From NCBI GenBank assembly GCA_017551505.1, contig JAFZLL010000042.1:1-64000 (forward strand): 64,000 nt of DNA. Direction: 5' to 3'. The notes under the pieces are model-generated. The model was not told where the DNA came from. It saw only the letters and a program-made list of their open reading frames with translations, and did no database searches. The position numbers and the translations under genes are program-made. The stretch is from Eubacteriaceae bacterium (GTDB taxonomy: Bacteria; Bacillota; Clostridia; Eubacteriales; Anaerofustaceae). Shown piece by piece: positions 22,843 to 31,687 of the stretch (positions are counted from its first letter, which is position 1; each line of letters begins with the position of its first letter).

Positions 22843-24537
22843 TTATTCTCCGTTCGAGAGCGCATTCAAATGTTTGCCTACATACAGTGACGGGAACCAC
22901 ACCGTCAGCGGGTCCTTCTGTCCGGACGGATTGCGGATCTCAAAATGCAGGTGTGTTCCAGTGGATCGGCCTGTCGAGCCCATGTAGCCTATCGCCTGGC
23001 CCTGGCTGACGTGTGTCCCTACGTCAACGTACAGCTTGGCCATATGCGCGTATACCGTAGCATATCCGGTCGGATGCTGGATCATGATGGCGTTGCCGTA
23101 GCTTCCCCACCAGCCTGAATATACCACCGTGCCGGCCGCTGATGCGAAGATGTCCCCCGCGCGCCCGTTGGCAATGTCCACTGCCTTCCCTCCGGCATGG
23201 CTTCCCGGTTTATCCATTGCGGAAACATTACCTGTTGCGGGAATGACGAACATGCCCATGTTAGAGGGTAATGTTTTGGTACCTTTGCAGTATATGGCCG
23301 GTTTTGGTTCTCTTACGACCGTCTCGTCCAGTATCTTCTCGCCCACTACCTTGTTGTTCTCATATGTGATGACGGAATGTACTGTCTTTACTCCGTTCTC
23401 ACCTTCCTGAACGAGCACATTCTGAGTGACGTAATAAGCTGAGGATTCACGCTGCTCTGTCTTAAAGGGTATACTGGCCTGATAACGAACTTCCTTTACG
23501 GTGGTGACCTTAAGCAAAGGAAGCTTCTCGGTATCGTTCGTCCCTGAAGTGCCCACCCGGAAAACCATCGCTGTGGTAAGCCCTCCTGAGATCTCATTTG
23601 CAGTCGGAGTCATCGGAGATACGGACTGTTCAGTTGATGTGAGCGAAAACAGGAAAGAGACAGCATCCCTCTTGGATGAGACGTAATTCGACTGCACCGT
23701 GGTATCCTTGATGCCCAGATCACTGGAAAACGAACTCTCGTATACGTCAAGTACCTCGTACTTGCTGTCCGACTCCATCCCGTAATCATGCAGGAACTCG
23801 TCGAGGGCGCCCTGAGCGGTCTCTCTGTCTTTCAGCCAGACTGCTTCTTTCCCGTCTACGGTGATCGCCGCGCCGGTGAAGTACAGATTCAGCCCAAAGG
23901 AGTCAACCTTGCTGATGATATCGTTGATATTCATGACATTACGGCTGAAGAGAGTGAACGCGGGCTTGAAAGTAACACTGCGCTCGAAATAGAGATCCTT
24001 CACGTCATATGCCTCATTGTACATTGCGGTGAGCTCGTCGAGGGCCTCGTTCAGTTCATTCATATCAGACACGGTCCCGATCTGGTGCCCGTTGATGGAA
24101 ACGTCATATCCGACGGAAAGGGTAGTGACGAAAAACACCAGCACCAGAGCAAGAGCCGCAAATGCTGCGGTCATCAGCGGACGGCGTCTGGACTGTGCCC
24201 AGTCCAGTACTGCTCTTGCACCGTAGCGCACCGTGTAAGCGGCTTTCTCAGCGCGTCCGGCAAGGCTCAGCTTCTCCTTCTTTTCACGGGAATACTCTTT
24301 TTCGGCGGACCTGATCTCTTTGGAGGTCATTCCTCTCATCTCACCGGTCCCGAACTTGAAGTCAAGGACTTCCTTTTCTGCAGCCCTTCTCGCTTCATTT
24401 ACTGCTACGCTGTCGGAAACTGCGTTTTCACGCATGCTCCGCTTAGCCATGCGGTCAAGGAATTTCTCCAGTTTATTGTAATCTGTCTTTGCATGTTGGT
24501 CCTTCCTGGGGAGAAGATACCTGTTCTTTCTTTTCAT
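22843..24537 (-). CDS. Membrane-anchored M23 peptidase with G5 domain
   Basis: 564 residues: a charged cytoplasmic N-terminus of 120 residues, one membrane helix at about 121-142, a region with repeated small domains, a G5 domain (VKEVRYQASIPFKTEQ) and a C-terminal M23 metallopeptidase. The zinc ligands are visible in SHAGGKAVDIAN and HLHFEI, with YAHM between. It would cut peptidoglycan cross-links outside the cell, in growth, division or sporulation. ATG 24537 follows AGGA by nine bases; an in-frame start at 24603 is possible. Confidence 0.88.
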   Translation of the reverse strand: MKRKNRYLLPRKDQHAKTDYNKLEKFLDRMAKRSMRENAVSDSVAVNEARRAAEKEVLDFKFGTGEMRGMTSKEIRSAEKEYSREKKEKLSLAGRAEKAAYTVRYGARAVLDWAQSRRRPLMTAAFAALALVLVFFVTTLSVGYDVSINGHQIGTVSDMNELNEALDELTAMYNEAYDVKDLYFERSVTFKPAFTLFSRNVMNINDIISKVDSFGLNLYFTGAAITVDGKEAVWLKDRETAQGALDEFLHDYGMESDSKYEVLDVYESSFSSDLGIKDTTVQSNYVSSKRDAVSFLFSLTSTEQSVSPMTPTANEISGGLTTAMVFRVGTSGTNDTEKLPLLKVTTVKEVRYQASIPFKTEQRESSAYYVTQNVLVQEGENGVKTVHSVITYENNKVVGEKILDETVVREPKPAIYCKGTKTLPSNMGMFVIPATGNVSAMDKPGSHAGGKAVDIANGRAGDIFASAAGTVVYSGWWGSYGNAIMIQHPTGYATVYAHMAKLYVDVGTHVSQGQAIGYMGSTGRSTGTHLHFEIRNPSGQKDPLTVWFPSLYVGKHLNALSNGE

Positions 24538-24722
24538 TTTTAAAAGTCCTGTATCAGCAGCACGCCATGCGCAGTTCCTCTGAGCAAAGCGGTTATCTAT
24601 CAATATGCGGGATGTATGTTTTCCCGCGGGCTATTTTACCACGTACAGACTGATATTTCAACATACTGCTTCCGCGAGGCATTTGCAGACAGGAAAACGG
24701 AAGATCTTTCAGGTCATACAAA

Positions 24723-24744
24723 AGAAAGCCCTTGCGGGCTTTCT
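24723..24744 (-). terminator. Rho-independent terminator after the esterase pair
   Basis: AGAAAGCCC and GGGCTTTCT form a nine-bp stem with a four-base loop, followed by TTTTG on the minus strand, 17 bases past the esterase stop. Confidence 0.85.
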
Positions 24745-24760
24745 GATAAACACATGTGCA

Positions 24761-25582
24761 TCAGACCGTGACAGTGTTGTCGGGCACTCCCCAGTATTCG
24801 AGAGCGTGCTGTATCGTAAGGTCCCAGAATCTCCATTCGTGGGCATAGCCTTCGATCTCTTCGAACTTGGCTTCCAGACCGAAGCTCTTGGCGTATTCCT
24901 CGAACTTCCTGAATCCGTCGATCCCGAAATCCTTAGCGCCGCAGGCACAGTAGAACTTTGGAAGAAGCCCGGCCTGGGATTTTTCCTTCAGGCGGTCCCA
25001 CAGATTCTCTTCGCTGGCGAGATAGCCTTCCTCACTGCCGTATTTCTCCAGTGCTTCCTTCTTCATCCTTTCGGCGTACTCGGCCATCGGACCTTCCGCC
25101 TTTCCCCTGAACATTTCCCTCGGGTCGCTTGCCGCGGCGGAGAGCACCGCAGCGCCGGCGAACTTCTCGGGGAATCCGAGCACATACTTCAGCGTTCCGC
25201 CTCCGCCCATGGAGAGCCCGGCGATATAGTTGTCCTCGCGCTTGTCGCTGGCGGGAAGCCAGTTGTACACGAAGGGCATGAGTTCCTTGACCAGAAAGTC
25301 GTACATATTGTAGCCGCCTATATTGGCGTAGCTGGAGTTCAAGGCGCTGGGCATAACCACGATAAGGTTCTTCTCTGTGGCGTAGAGTTCTATATCGGAC
25401 TTGCGCACCCAGTCGGAATAATCTCCCATTCCGCCGTGCAGCAGCCAAAGAACCTTATACCGCGCTCCGCTGGAATAAAACTCCGCCGCGTCCTGGCCCC
25501 ACGCCTTATCGGGGAGTATGAAGTTGATATGAGTATTCCCTCCGAGGTATTGGCTGTTGATGTTCGCTTTAAGAAATGCCAT
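24761..25582 (-). CDS. Alpha/beta-hydrolase esterase (EstA/tributyrin esterase type), copy 2
   Basis: 273 residues of the esterase D / putative esterase family. The nucleophile serine is in AGLSMGGGG, an oxyanion motif in LWLLHGGMGDYSDW, and the late histidine in YAHEWRFWD. Such enzymes release short acyl groups from esters, for example from acetylated sugars; there is no signal peptide, so it acts in the cytoplasm. It is a close paralogue of the gene 15 bases upstream, sharing SQYLGGNT, PASDKREDNYIAGLSMGG and HEWRFWDLTIQHAL. The pair arose by tandem duplication. Confidence 0.85.
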   Translation of the reverse strand: MAFLKANINSQYLGGNTHINFILPDKAWGQDAAEFYSSGARYKVLWLLHGGMGDYSDWVRKSDIELYATEKNLIVVMPSALNSSYANIGGYNMYDFLVKELMPFVYNWLPASDKREDNYIAGLSMGGGGTLKYVLGFPEKFAGAAVLSAAASDPREMFRGKAEGPMAEYAERMKKEALEKYGSEEGYLASEENLWDRLKEKSQAGLLPKFYCACGAKDFGIDGFRKFEEYAKSFGLEAKFEEIEGYAHEWRFWDLTIQHALEYWGVPDNTVTV

Positions 25583-25597
25583 TTCCTTCCTCCTTCC

Positions 25598-26425
25598 TCA
25601 CATCTGCGGCCCCGGAGCATCCGGGATGCCGAAAAAGTCTAGTGCGTGCTGGATCGTAAGGTCCCAGAATCTCCACTCGTGGCCATAGCCCTCGATCTCC
25701 TCGAATTCCGCGTCCAGGCCGATCTGCTCTGCATACTTTCTGAACTCCGTGAAAGACTGATACAGAAAATCCTTTTTTCCGCAGGCAAAATAGAATCTGG
25801 GCAGCTTGCCGGTACCGGCCTTCTCAGCCAGACGCTCCCAGGTGTTTTCGTAGCTGTCCAGGAACTCTTCCTTGCTGCCGAAATTCTTCATGGCGTTGAC
25901 AAGCATGAGGTTGCCTGCACCGTCCCCGTTCTTTTCCTGATCCTCGAGGACCTTCCTGTAGTTGGAAGGAGGTCCGGAAAGGACCGCCGCGGCGGCGAAT
26001 TTTTCCGGATAGTTCACGGCATATTTAGCCGTACCGAAGCCTCCCATCGAAAGCCCGGCGATGTAGTTGTCCTCGCGCTTGTCACTGGCAGGCAGCCAGT
26101 TGTATACGAGCGGCATGAGCTCCTTGATAAGGAAATCCCACATGTTGTAGCGAAGGGTGGTGTCGTTGGAATACCCGGAATTCAGGGCGCTGGGCATGAC
26201 CACGATAAGGTTCTTTTCCGTGGCATAGATCTCGATGTTGGACTTCCTGACCCAGTCAGTAGAGTCTCCGAAAGCCCCGTGCAGGAGCCAGAGTACTTTG
26301 TACTTCTTGCCGCTTGCGTAGAATTCGGCGGCATCTTGCCCCCAGCCTTTATCGGGCATTATGACGGATATCTCCGTATTTCCGCCCAGATACTGGCTGT
26401 TGAAATTTAATTCGAACAGTGCCAT
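25598..26425 (-). CDS. Alpha/beta-hydrolase esterase (EstA/tributyrin esterase type), copy 1
   Basis: 275 residues, first of the tandem pair. Serine in AGLSMGGFGT, oxyanion region LWLLHGAFGDSTDW, histidine in GYGHEWRFWD. The substrate is unknown. The ATG at 26425 follows GGAG by six bases; the open frame to 26488 has no conserved sequence before it. No carbohydrate genes are adjacent to suggest the ester cleaved. Confidence 0.85.
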   Translation of the reverse strand: MALFELNFNSQYLGGNTEISVIMPDKGWGQDAAEFYASGKKYKVLWLLHGAFGDSTDWVRKSNIEIYATEKNLIVVMPSALNSGYSNDTTLRYNMWDFLIKELMPLVYNWLPASDKREDNYIAGLSMGGFGTAKYAVNYPEKFAAAAVLSGPPSNYRKVLEDQEKNGDGAGNLMLVNAMKNFGSKEEFLDSYENTWERLAEKAGTGKLPRFYFACGKKDFLYQSFTEFRKYAEQIGLDAEFEEIEGYGHEWRFWDLTIQHALDFFGIPDAPGPQM

Positions 26426-26548
26426 ATCATTCTCCAAATCTTTTTTCCTGCGATGTGGCAGGATGAATTTATTATATCCCCTTCCCATTCAAAAGTCAAA
26501 TCACCAGACACCGGGCAGGCTTCATGTCCCAGCCCAACGCATAAAAAA

Positions 26549-26576
26549 AGCCGGAAGGGTCTGAACCTTTCCGGCT
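26549..26576 (-). terminator. Rho-independent terminator of the iorAB-ptb-buk operon
   Basis: AGCCGGAAAGG and CCTTCCGGCT pair (one bulge) around a short loop, followed by TTTTTTT on the minus strand, ten bases past the buk stop. Confidence 0.88.
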
Positions 26577-26587
26577 GTATGAATGAT

Positions 26588-27670
26588 CTATGCGTAAGGC
26601 CTGTCAGCGGGCTCACTGTATTCCCTGGCAGTCTCTATGCCTGTAAGTACGCGGTATGCGCCATCAGCCAGAGCCTGCATCTCGTTCTCTCCCGGCATGA
26701 CGACGACCGGAGCGATAAAGCTTACCCTTTCGGTAACCATGTCCGTGAACTGTCCGGAGTAGGCGATGCCGCCTGTAAGTATGACCGCGTCCACCTTCCC
26801 GTTCACGTCCACACTGAGCCGCGCTATGCTCTGTGCGACGCCCAGCGCCATAGCTTCTATCGCGAGTGCGGCTTCTTTGTCGCCGCTGTTCATGCGTTCG
26901 ATGACTTCCTTCGCGTCTGCACTGCCGCACAGGGATGTCAGTCCGCCTTCCCTCTGAAGGATGAACATCGTATCCTTGTAGGAAAGGTTATTCTCCGAAA
27001 TATACTTCGCCAGACGGAAATCGGGTATGAGCCCGGCCCTCTCGGGCGAGAACGGCCCTTCGTCATCGGAAATCATGTCTATGATGCGGCCTTTCGAGTG
27101 GAGCGTCAGTGTGATCCCTCCTCCCATGTGGGCTACGACAATGTTCTTCTCCCTGTAGTCGAGCCCGTTCTCCAGGCAGTACCTGATCGCCATCGACCTC
27201 ATGTTGAGGTTGTGCCCCTGCCCGTAGCGGCGTATCTCCTTTAAGCCGGTGATCCTCACTACATCCGTCATCTCGTCCACGGTGACAGGGTCGTAGATAT
27301 AGGCCTTTATTCCCAGGGGCCTTGCAATCTTCAGGGCTATGGCGGCGCCGAGGTTGGAGGCGTGGTGGTTCATCGGCCTGTGTTCCAGCACGTCGAGCAT
27401 CTCATCATTGACCTCGTAGGCACCGGATGACACGGGCGGCAGCAGGCCGCCTCGGGACATCACGCAGGCGAGCCCTTCAAGGGGCTGCCCGTGCTTTTCG
27501 AGAGTCTCCAGCACTATCGGAAGTCTGTACGGTATCTGTGAGAATATCGTCGGATAACCAAGCAGCGCATTAGTGTCATGTTTTACGTCTTCCTGCCAGA
27601 GCTGCCGGGTATCTTCATATACGGCGATCTTGGTAGATGATGAACCGGGGTTTAATACCAGTATCCTCAT
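26588..27670 (-). CDS. buk: Butyrate (branched-chain / aryl acid) kinase
   Basis: 360 residues, the standard length. Acetokinase-family signatures are present: ILVLNPGSSSTKIAVYE at the start, VVAHMGGGITLTLHSKG and VILTGGIAYS near the end. It converts acyl phosphate plus ADP to the free acid plus ATP in the cytoplasm. The ATG overlaps the ptb stop by four bases, and a longer open frame to 27817 only reads through ptb. Linked to ptb and iorAB, its substrate may be an aryl- or isoacyl-phosphate rather than butyryl-phosphate; sequence alone cannot tell. Confidence 0.93.
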   Translation of the reverse strand: MRILVLNPGSSSTKIAVYEDTRQLWQEDVKHDTNALLGYPTIFSQIPYRLPIVLETLEKHGQPLEGLACVMSRGGLLPPVSSGAYEVNDEMLDVLEHRPMNHHASNLGAAIALKIARPLGIKAYIYDPVTVDEMTDVVRITGLKEIRRYGQGHNLNMRSMAIRYCLENGLDYREKNIVVAHMGGGITLTLHSKGRIIDMISDDEGPFSPERAGLIPDFRLAKYISENNLSYKDTMFILQREGGLTSLCGSADAKEVIERMNSGDKEAALAIEAMALGVAQSIARLSVDVNGKVDAVILTGGIAYSGQFTDMVTERVSFIAPVVVMPGENEMQALADGAYRVLTGIETAREYSEPADRPYA

Positions 27671-28581
27671 TTCCCGAGCTCCCTGGTGATCAGGGCAGCC
27701 ATGGCTATAGAGTTGAACTTCTCGTCGGCGTCCGAACCGCGGGAAGCAAGGATCACAGGTACTTTTGCTCCCATGACGACGCCCGCCATCTTTGCGCCGG
27801 CGGTCACGGTGAGGCATTTGCCCAGGATATTCCCGGCGACGATATCCGGGAGGATGAAGCCGTCAAAATCCCCGGAATACGGGCAGTCAAAGCCCTTGTG
27901 CTCGGCTATCTCTCTGCTCATCGCGCAGTCATAGGAGATGGGTCCAACGATCCTGCAGCCGGTGATCTCCCCGCGCTCGTTCATCCTCTGGAGCTCCGCC
28001 CCGTCCACAGTCACCTGGATCTTCGGGTTCTCTTCTTCCACGTGGCATACCGCGGCGAGCTTCGGTTCCTTCCAGCCGAGGGCATGGAGGGCTTTCACCG
28101 CGTTGTTTACGATCTGCACTTTCGTATCCAGATCAGGATAGAGGATCATCCCTCCGTCGGAGGTCATGAACAGCTTATGGTAGCCGGGTATCTCGAAGAG
28201 GGCGACGTGGCTCATCATGCCTTCCCCTCTCAGCCCGTTCTCCCTTTTTACCAGCGGTCCGAGGAAGCTCTTTGAATCCACCAGGCCCTTCATCAGGACG
28301 TCGGCCTTTCCTTCGCGCACCTGGTCGACGGCTACCTGTGCGGGATTCTCCTCACCGGCGTCCACGATCATCGCGTCAGGTACCTCCGCACCTTCATCGC
28401 TGAGGATACGGCGGATCACTGCGGCATCCCCGACAAAGAGCGGCTCGGCTATGCCGGCCTCCCTTGCCTTCAGTCCGGAATCTATCACCGACTTATCCCC
28501 TGCTCCGGCGATGGCGACCACGCTCATCCTGCCGGGATTCTCAGTGGCTTTCCTTACGAGTTCGTCGAAATCTTTAAGCAT
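27667..28581 (-). CDS. ptb: Phosphate butyryltransferase
   Basis: 304 residues of the phosphate acetyl/butyryltransferase family. It exchanges CoA for phosphate on an acyl-CoA. Visible motifs: VAIAGAGDKSVIDSGLKA, PLFVGDAA, VDSKSFLGPLVKRENGLR, GPISYDCAMS and the C-terminal PVILASRGSDADEKFNSIA. The start at 28581 is fixed by AGGAGG five bases upstream. It follows iorB by ten bases and overlaps buk, so all four genes form one transcript. Confidence 0.93.
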   Translation of the reverse strand: MLKDFDELVRKATENPGRMSVVAIAGAGDKSVIDSGLKAREAGIAEPLFVGDAAVIRRILSDEGAEVPDAMIVDAGEENPAQVAVDQVREGKADVLMKGLVDSKSFLGPLVKRENGLRGEGMMSHVALFEIPGYHKLFMTSDGGMILYPDLDTKVQIVNNAVKALHALGWKEPKLAAVCHVEEENPKIQVTVDGAELQRMNERGEITGCRIVGPISYDCAMSREIAEHKGFDCPYSGDFDGFILPDIVAGNILGKCLTVTAGAKMAGVVMGAKVPVILASRGSDADEKFNSIAMAALITRELGK

Positions 28582-28591
28582 ACTGCCCTCC

Positions 28592-29164
28592 TTACATCGC
28601 ATAGCCCGCATTGAAAGCGGCTTTATTCAGGTCTATGGTCTTGGGCGGCACGCTGCTCTCTATTATTCCAGTCCAGTCTGCTGCCTCCAGGTGCATGGCC
28701 TTGACCATGGCGCCGAGCAGCACTATATTGGCCACGACTACATTGCCCAGATCCGCGGCTACTTTATTGGCTTCGACCACCATGACGTTGGGTACTGTCT
28801 TTTCCAGCTCGTCCAGTATGCCGTGGGGGTATTCCGCGGTCCCCTGGAGAATAGGAAGACCGTTCAGCTCGCAGGTGTCCGTGATGACGATGCCGCCTTC
28901 CCTGAGATAAGCGATGTTGCGAACCGCCTCGCATTTTTCGAAAGAGATGATTATATCCGCCTGACCGAAGCCGAGGGAAGGTGAATATACTTTCTCACCG
29001 TACCTGACCTGGGTAGTGACGGCGCCGCCGCGCTGGGCCATGCCGTGTATCTCGCTCATCTTCACGTCGTATCCCAGATCCATGAGGCCCTTGGTGAGTA
29101 TATTGGAAAAAGTGACCGTGCCCTGTCCGCCTACGCCGCAGAGCAGTATTCCTGTGGTAGCCAT
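28592..29164 (-). CDS. iorB: Indolepyruvate:ferredoxin oxidoreductase, beta subunit
   Basis: 190 residues, the gamma-type domain of 2-oxoacid:ferredoxin oxidoreductases, with GVGGQGTVTFSNIL, the conserved EIHGMAQRGGAV and SFEKCEAVR. Together with IorA it converts arylpyruvates (from Trp, Phe, Tyr transamination) to aryl-acetyl-CoA, CO2 and reduced ferredoxin. AGGAGGAG stands seven bases before the ATG, which overlaps the iorA stop by one base. Confidence 0.92.
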   Translation of the reverse strand: MATTGILLCGVGGQGTVTFSNILTKGLMDLGYDVKMSEIHGMAQRGGAVTTQVRYGEKVYSPSLGFGQADIIISFEKCEAVRNIAYLREGGIVITDTCELNGLPILQGTAEYPHGILDELEKTVPNVMVVEANKVAADLGNVVVANIVLLGAMVKAMHLEAADWTGIIESSVPPKTIDLNKAAFNAGYAM

Positions 29165-30918
29165 TAGAATTCTCCTCCTTTGATTATCGCACCGAAGTGG
29201 CATTTCTGAGCACACAGGCCGCAGCCCGTGCACTGTGACGGGTCGATCTTCGCAGCCCCGTTCTCAAAAGAGAGCGCCGGGCAGGTGACGCCGACGCAGA
29301 CTTTGCAGCCTGTGCACTTTTCGGTATCGACTATATAGAACTTGCCTGCGTTCGCCTTCCTGACTTCCCTAATAAGGGCGCAGGGGCGTTTGGTTATAAT
29401 GACGAACGGACCGGTATAGTTTATGCCATCGTTGAGTGCGGCCTGCATTGCCTTAAGGTCCAGGGGGTCGACCACCCTGATGTTCTCGTCGGTAAAGCCT
29501 ATGGCACGGACCACCGCTTCGATTGAGATCGCCGGCTTGTCCTCACCCATCAGGTTCTTCGTAGTGCCGGGGTTGTCTTGGTGCCCGGTCATCGCGGTGA
29601 TGGAATTGTCCAGTATGCAGGCAATCACGTTCACCTGTGTGGAGAAGATGTCGAAAAGCCCGTTGACGCCGGAATGGAAGAACGTCGAGTCGCCCACCAT
29701 ACCGAGGACCTTTCTCTTGTCGCCCTGCAGCTCGAGTGCTTTCGCCATCCCGACGGTGGAAGAAAAGCCAGCACCCATGCAGAAGGAATAATCATAGGTC
29801 CCGAGGCCGTAGCAGCCTATATCTCCGGCGAGGACCAGTCTTTTATGGCTGCGGCTGATGACGTCGAAGAATCCTCTGTGCGGGCAGCCCGCGCAAAGCA
29901 TGGGCGGACGCGAGGGGACATCCCCGGCGACCTCGTACACGCTGGGATCTTTAACGCCTGTCAGGGCTTCCTTCACTACGGCCGCGTTGAGCTCGCCGCA
30001 TCCGGGTATCTTATCCTTTCCGGTGCATTTGAAGCCCAGCGCCTTTACTTCTGTCTCGAGGAACGGGTCGTTCTCCTCTACGACATAGAGCGTCTTCTGC
30101 TTTGATGCGAAATCGGAAATGAGCTTTTCGGGGAACGGATAGGTCAGGCCGAGCTTTAGGATATTGGCCGAATCCCCGAAGACCTCTTTGACATACTGAT
30201 AAGAGATGCCCGAGGTTATCACTCCGATATCGGAGCCGTTGTCTTCGACCTTATTGAAGGGAAGCGTTTCCGCGTCCTCGGCGAGCCTTCTGAGGTTTCC
30301 CTCGACGATGGGGTGTCGCTTCAGCGCATTGGCCGGCAGCAGAGAGTATTTCTCCTTGTTGGACACATAGGGCTTGACCTCTGCCCCGTCCCTGTCGCCC
30401 AGCTCCACAAGGCTCTTGGAATGGCAGACCCTAGTGGTCATTCTCAGAAGGACCGCTATATCATATTTTTCAGAAAGCTTAAAGGCGTCGCGCATGAAAT
30501 CCTTGCATTCCTGGGAATCAGAGGGTTCGAGCATCGCCAGCTTGGCGTGCGGCGCGTACCAGCGGTTGTCCTGCTCGTTCTGGGAGGAATGGCAGCCGGG
30601 ATCGTCAGCGTCGACGAAAACGAGGCCTCCGTTCACCCCTGTATAGCCGGCTACGAAGATCGGGTCGGTCGCCACGTTCATGCCGACATGCTTGAACGTG
30701 ACCATGCTGCGTGCCCCGCCTACCGCGGCTCCGAGGCCGACCTCGGCCGCCACAGCTTCATTCGGCGCCCATTCGCAGTAGATATCATTTTTGTAAAGCG
30801 CGACATTCTCCAGAATCTCTGTCGACGGGGTCCCCGGATAAGCCGCCGCCACAGTGACGCCGCCTTCCCAGGCACCGCGGGCGACAGCCTCATTGCCGCT
30901 CATAATTACCTTGCTCAT
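29164..30918 (-). CDS. iorA: Indolepyruvate:ferredoxin oxidoreductase, alpha subunit
   Basis: 584 residues. The N-terminus (MSGNEAVARGAWEGG, AYPGTPSTEI) is the pyrimidine-binding domain, the TPP motif is GDIGCYGLG to ILDNSITAMTG, and the C-terminus carries two [4Fe-4S] motifs, CTGCKVC...C and CTGCGLCAQKC. The substrate range covers aromatic and possibly branched 2-oxoacids; it is oxygen-sensitive and cytoplasmic. The start at 30918 matches the family N-terminus and follows AAAGGATGAGG. An open frame to 31161 runs through tRNA-Leu and is rejected. It leads the four-gene operon. Confidence 0.93.
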   Translation of the reverse strand: MSKVIMSGNEAVARGAWEGGVTVAAAYPGTPSTEILENVALYKNDIYCEWAPNEAVAAEVGLGAAVGGARSMVTFKHVGMNVATDPIFVAGYTGVNGGLVFVDADDPGCHSSQNEQDNRWYAPHAKLAMLEPSDSQECKDFMRDAFKLSEKYDIAVLLRMTTRVCHSKSLVELGDRDGAEVKPYVSNKEKYSLLPANALKRHPIVEGNLRRLAEDAETLPFNKVEDNGSDIGVITSGISYQYVKEVFGDSANILKLGLTYPFPEKLISDFASKQKTLYVVEENDPFLETEVKALGFKCTGKDKIPGCGELNAAVVKEALTGVKDPSVYEVAGDVPSRPPMLCAGCPHRGFFDVISRSHKRLVLAGDIGCYGLGTYDYSFCMGAGFSSTVGMAKALELQGDKRKVLGMVGDSTFFHSGVNGLFDIFSTQVNVIACILDNSITAMTGHQDNPGTTKNLMGEDKPAISIEAVVRAIGFTDENIRVVDPLDLKAMQAALNDGINYTGPFVIITKRPCALIREVRKANAGKFYIVDTEKCTGCKVCVGVTCPALSFENGAAKIDPSQCTGCGLCAQKCHFGAIIKGGEF

Positions 30919-31076
30919 AAGCCTCATCCTTTCATTTAAAGAGAATTGATCGATGTATTTCCTGAATCTATAATAAGAACTTCCTCCGTACTTAGCAAGG
31001 GGAAAAGGAAAAGAATCCTGCCTGATCGTCCGAGCCGGCGCAAGGCAGGCATGATGTAAGCAGAGGCATAAAAAAA

Positions 31077-31096
31077 CCGGCTCCAAAAGGAGCCGG
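31077..31096 (-). terminator. Rho-independent terminator after tRNA-Leu
   Basis: CCGGCTCC and GGAGCCGG form a perfect eight-bp stem around four bases, followed on the minus strand by TTTTTTT. Confidence 0.85.
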
Positions 31097-31134
31097 GACA
31101 GGCAAAGCGCCGTTTCATCCAAAAAATAAAACGG

Positions 31135-31217
31135 TGCGGATAACAGGAGTTGAACCTGCATGAGAGATTCTCACACGGACCTGAACCGTGCGCGTCTGCC
31201 AATTCCGCCATATCCGC
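31135..31217 (-). tRNA. tRNA-Leu (anticodon CAG)
   Basis: The acceptor stem GCGGATA pairs with TATCCGC, the anticodon arm is ACGG-TTCAGGT-CCGT with CAG at the centre, a long variable arm follows (class II tRNA), and the T loop reads GGTTCAACTCC. CCA is not encoded. Confidence 0.95.
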
Positions 31218-31315
31218 ATCGAGGATATATTATCACAACTCCCTCCGCAAGTGAAGTGTTTTTTTCAAATTCTGCCAAGCATACTTTCATGAGGGCGAAT
31301 ATCAAGTAAAATTAC

Positions 31316-31345
31316 TTGACAGGTATCCCGGACCTCTGATATACT
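31316..31345 (+). promoter_or_regulatory. Promoter of the ylxM-ffh-rpsP-khpA operon
   Basis: A consensus TTGACA at 31316-31321 and TATACT at 31340-31345 with an 18-base spacer, 17 bases before the ylxM ATG. Confidence 0.8.
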
Positions 31346-31361
31346 GCCTAGGCGAGGAAAA

Positions 31362-31679
31362 ATGGACAAACGCTTCAGAATGGTCTGGCTGACAGATATA
31401 TACGGCCCACTGCTCACCGAAAAACAGCGTGAGGCATTGACCAAATACTACGACGAGGATTATTCCCTCTCCGAGATAGCAAAGGATTTCGGCTCGAGCC
31501 GCCAGGCGGTGAGTGACCTTATAAAGAGGAGCGAAGCCGTCATCGAGGACTATGAGGAGAAGCTCGGGCTTTACGAGAGATTCAGGGAGAATTCCGCTCT
31601 GCTCGACGAGCTCACGGAGATCGATGCGGGGAACAGCAAGGCCCTGGCCATCATCGGGAAGCTGAAAGAAAACATTTAG
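31362..31679 (+). CDS. ylxM: YlxM/p13 family helix-turn-helix protein
   Basis: 105 residues. The sigma-70 region-4-like helix-turn-helix is plain: LTEKQREALTKYYDEDYSLS then SSRQAVSDLIKRSE. YlxM is encoded next to ffh across Firmicutes and in streptococci it modulates SRP GTPase activity. The gene ends nine bases before ffh. The ribosome site is GCGAGGAAAA. Confidence 0.9.
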   Translation: MDKRFRMVWLTDIYGPLLTEKQREALTKYYDEDYSLSEIAKDFGSSRQAVSDLIKRSEAVIEDYEEKLGLYERFRENSALLDELTEIDAGNSKALAIIGKLKENI

Positions 31680-31687
31680 GAGAAGCA

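Noticed and set aside
30919-31161. Upstream extension of iorA
   Set aside because: It would overlap the tRNA-Leu gene and its terminator; the conserved N-terminus begins at 30918.
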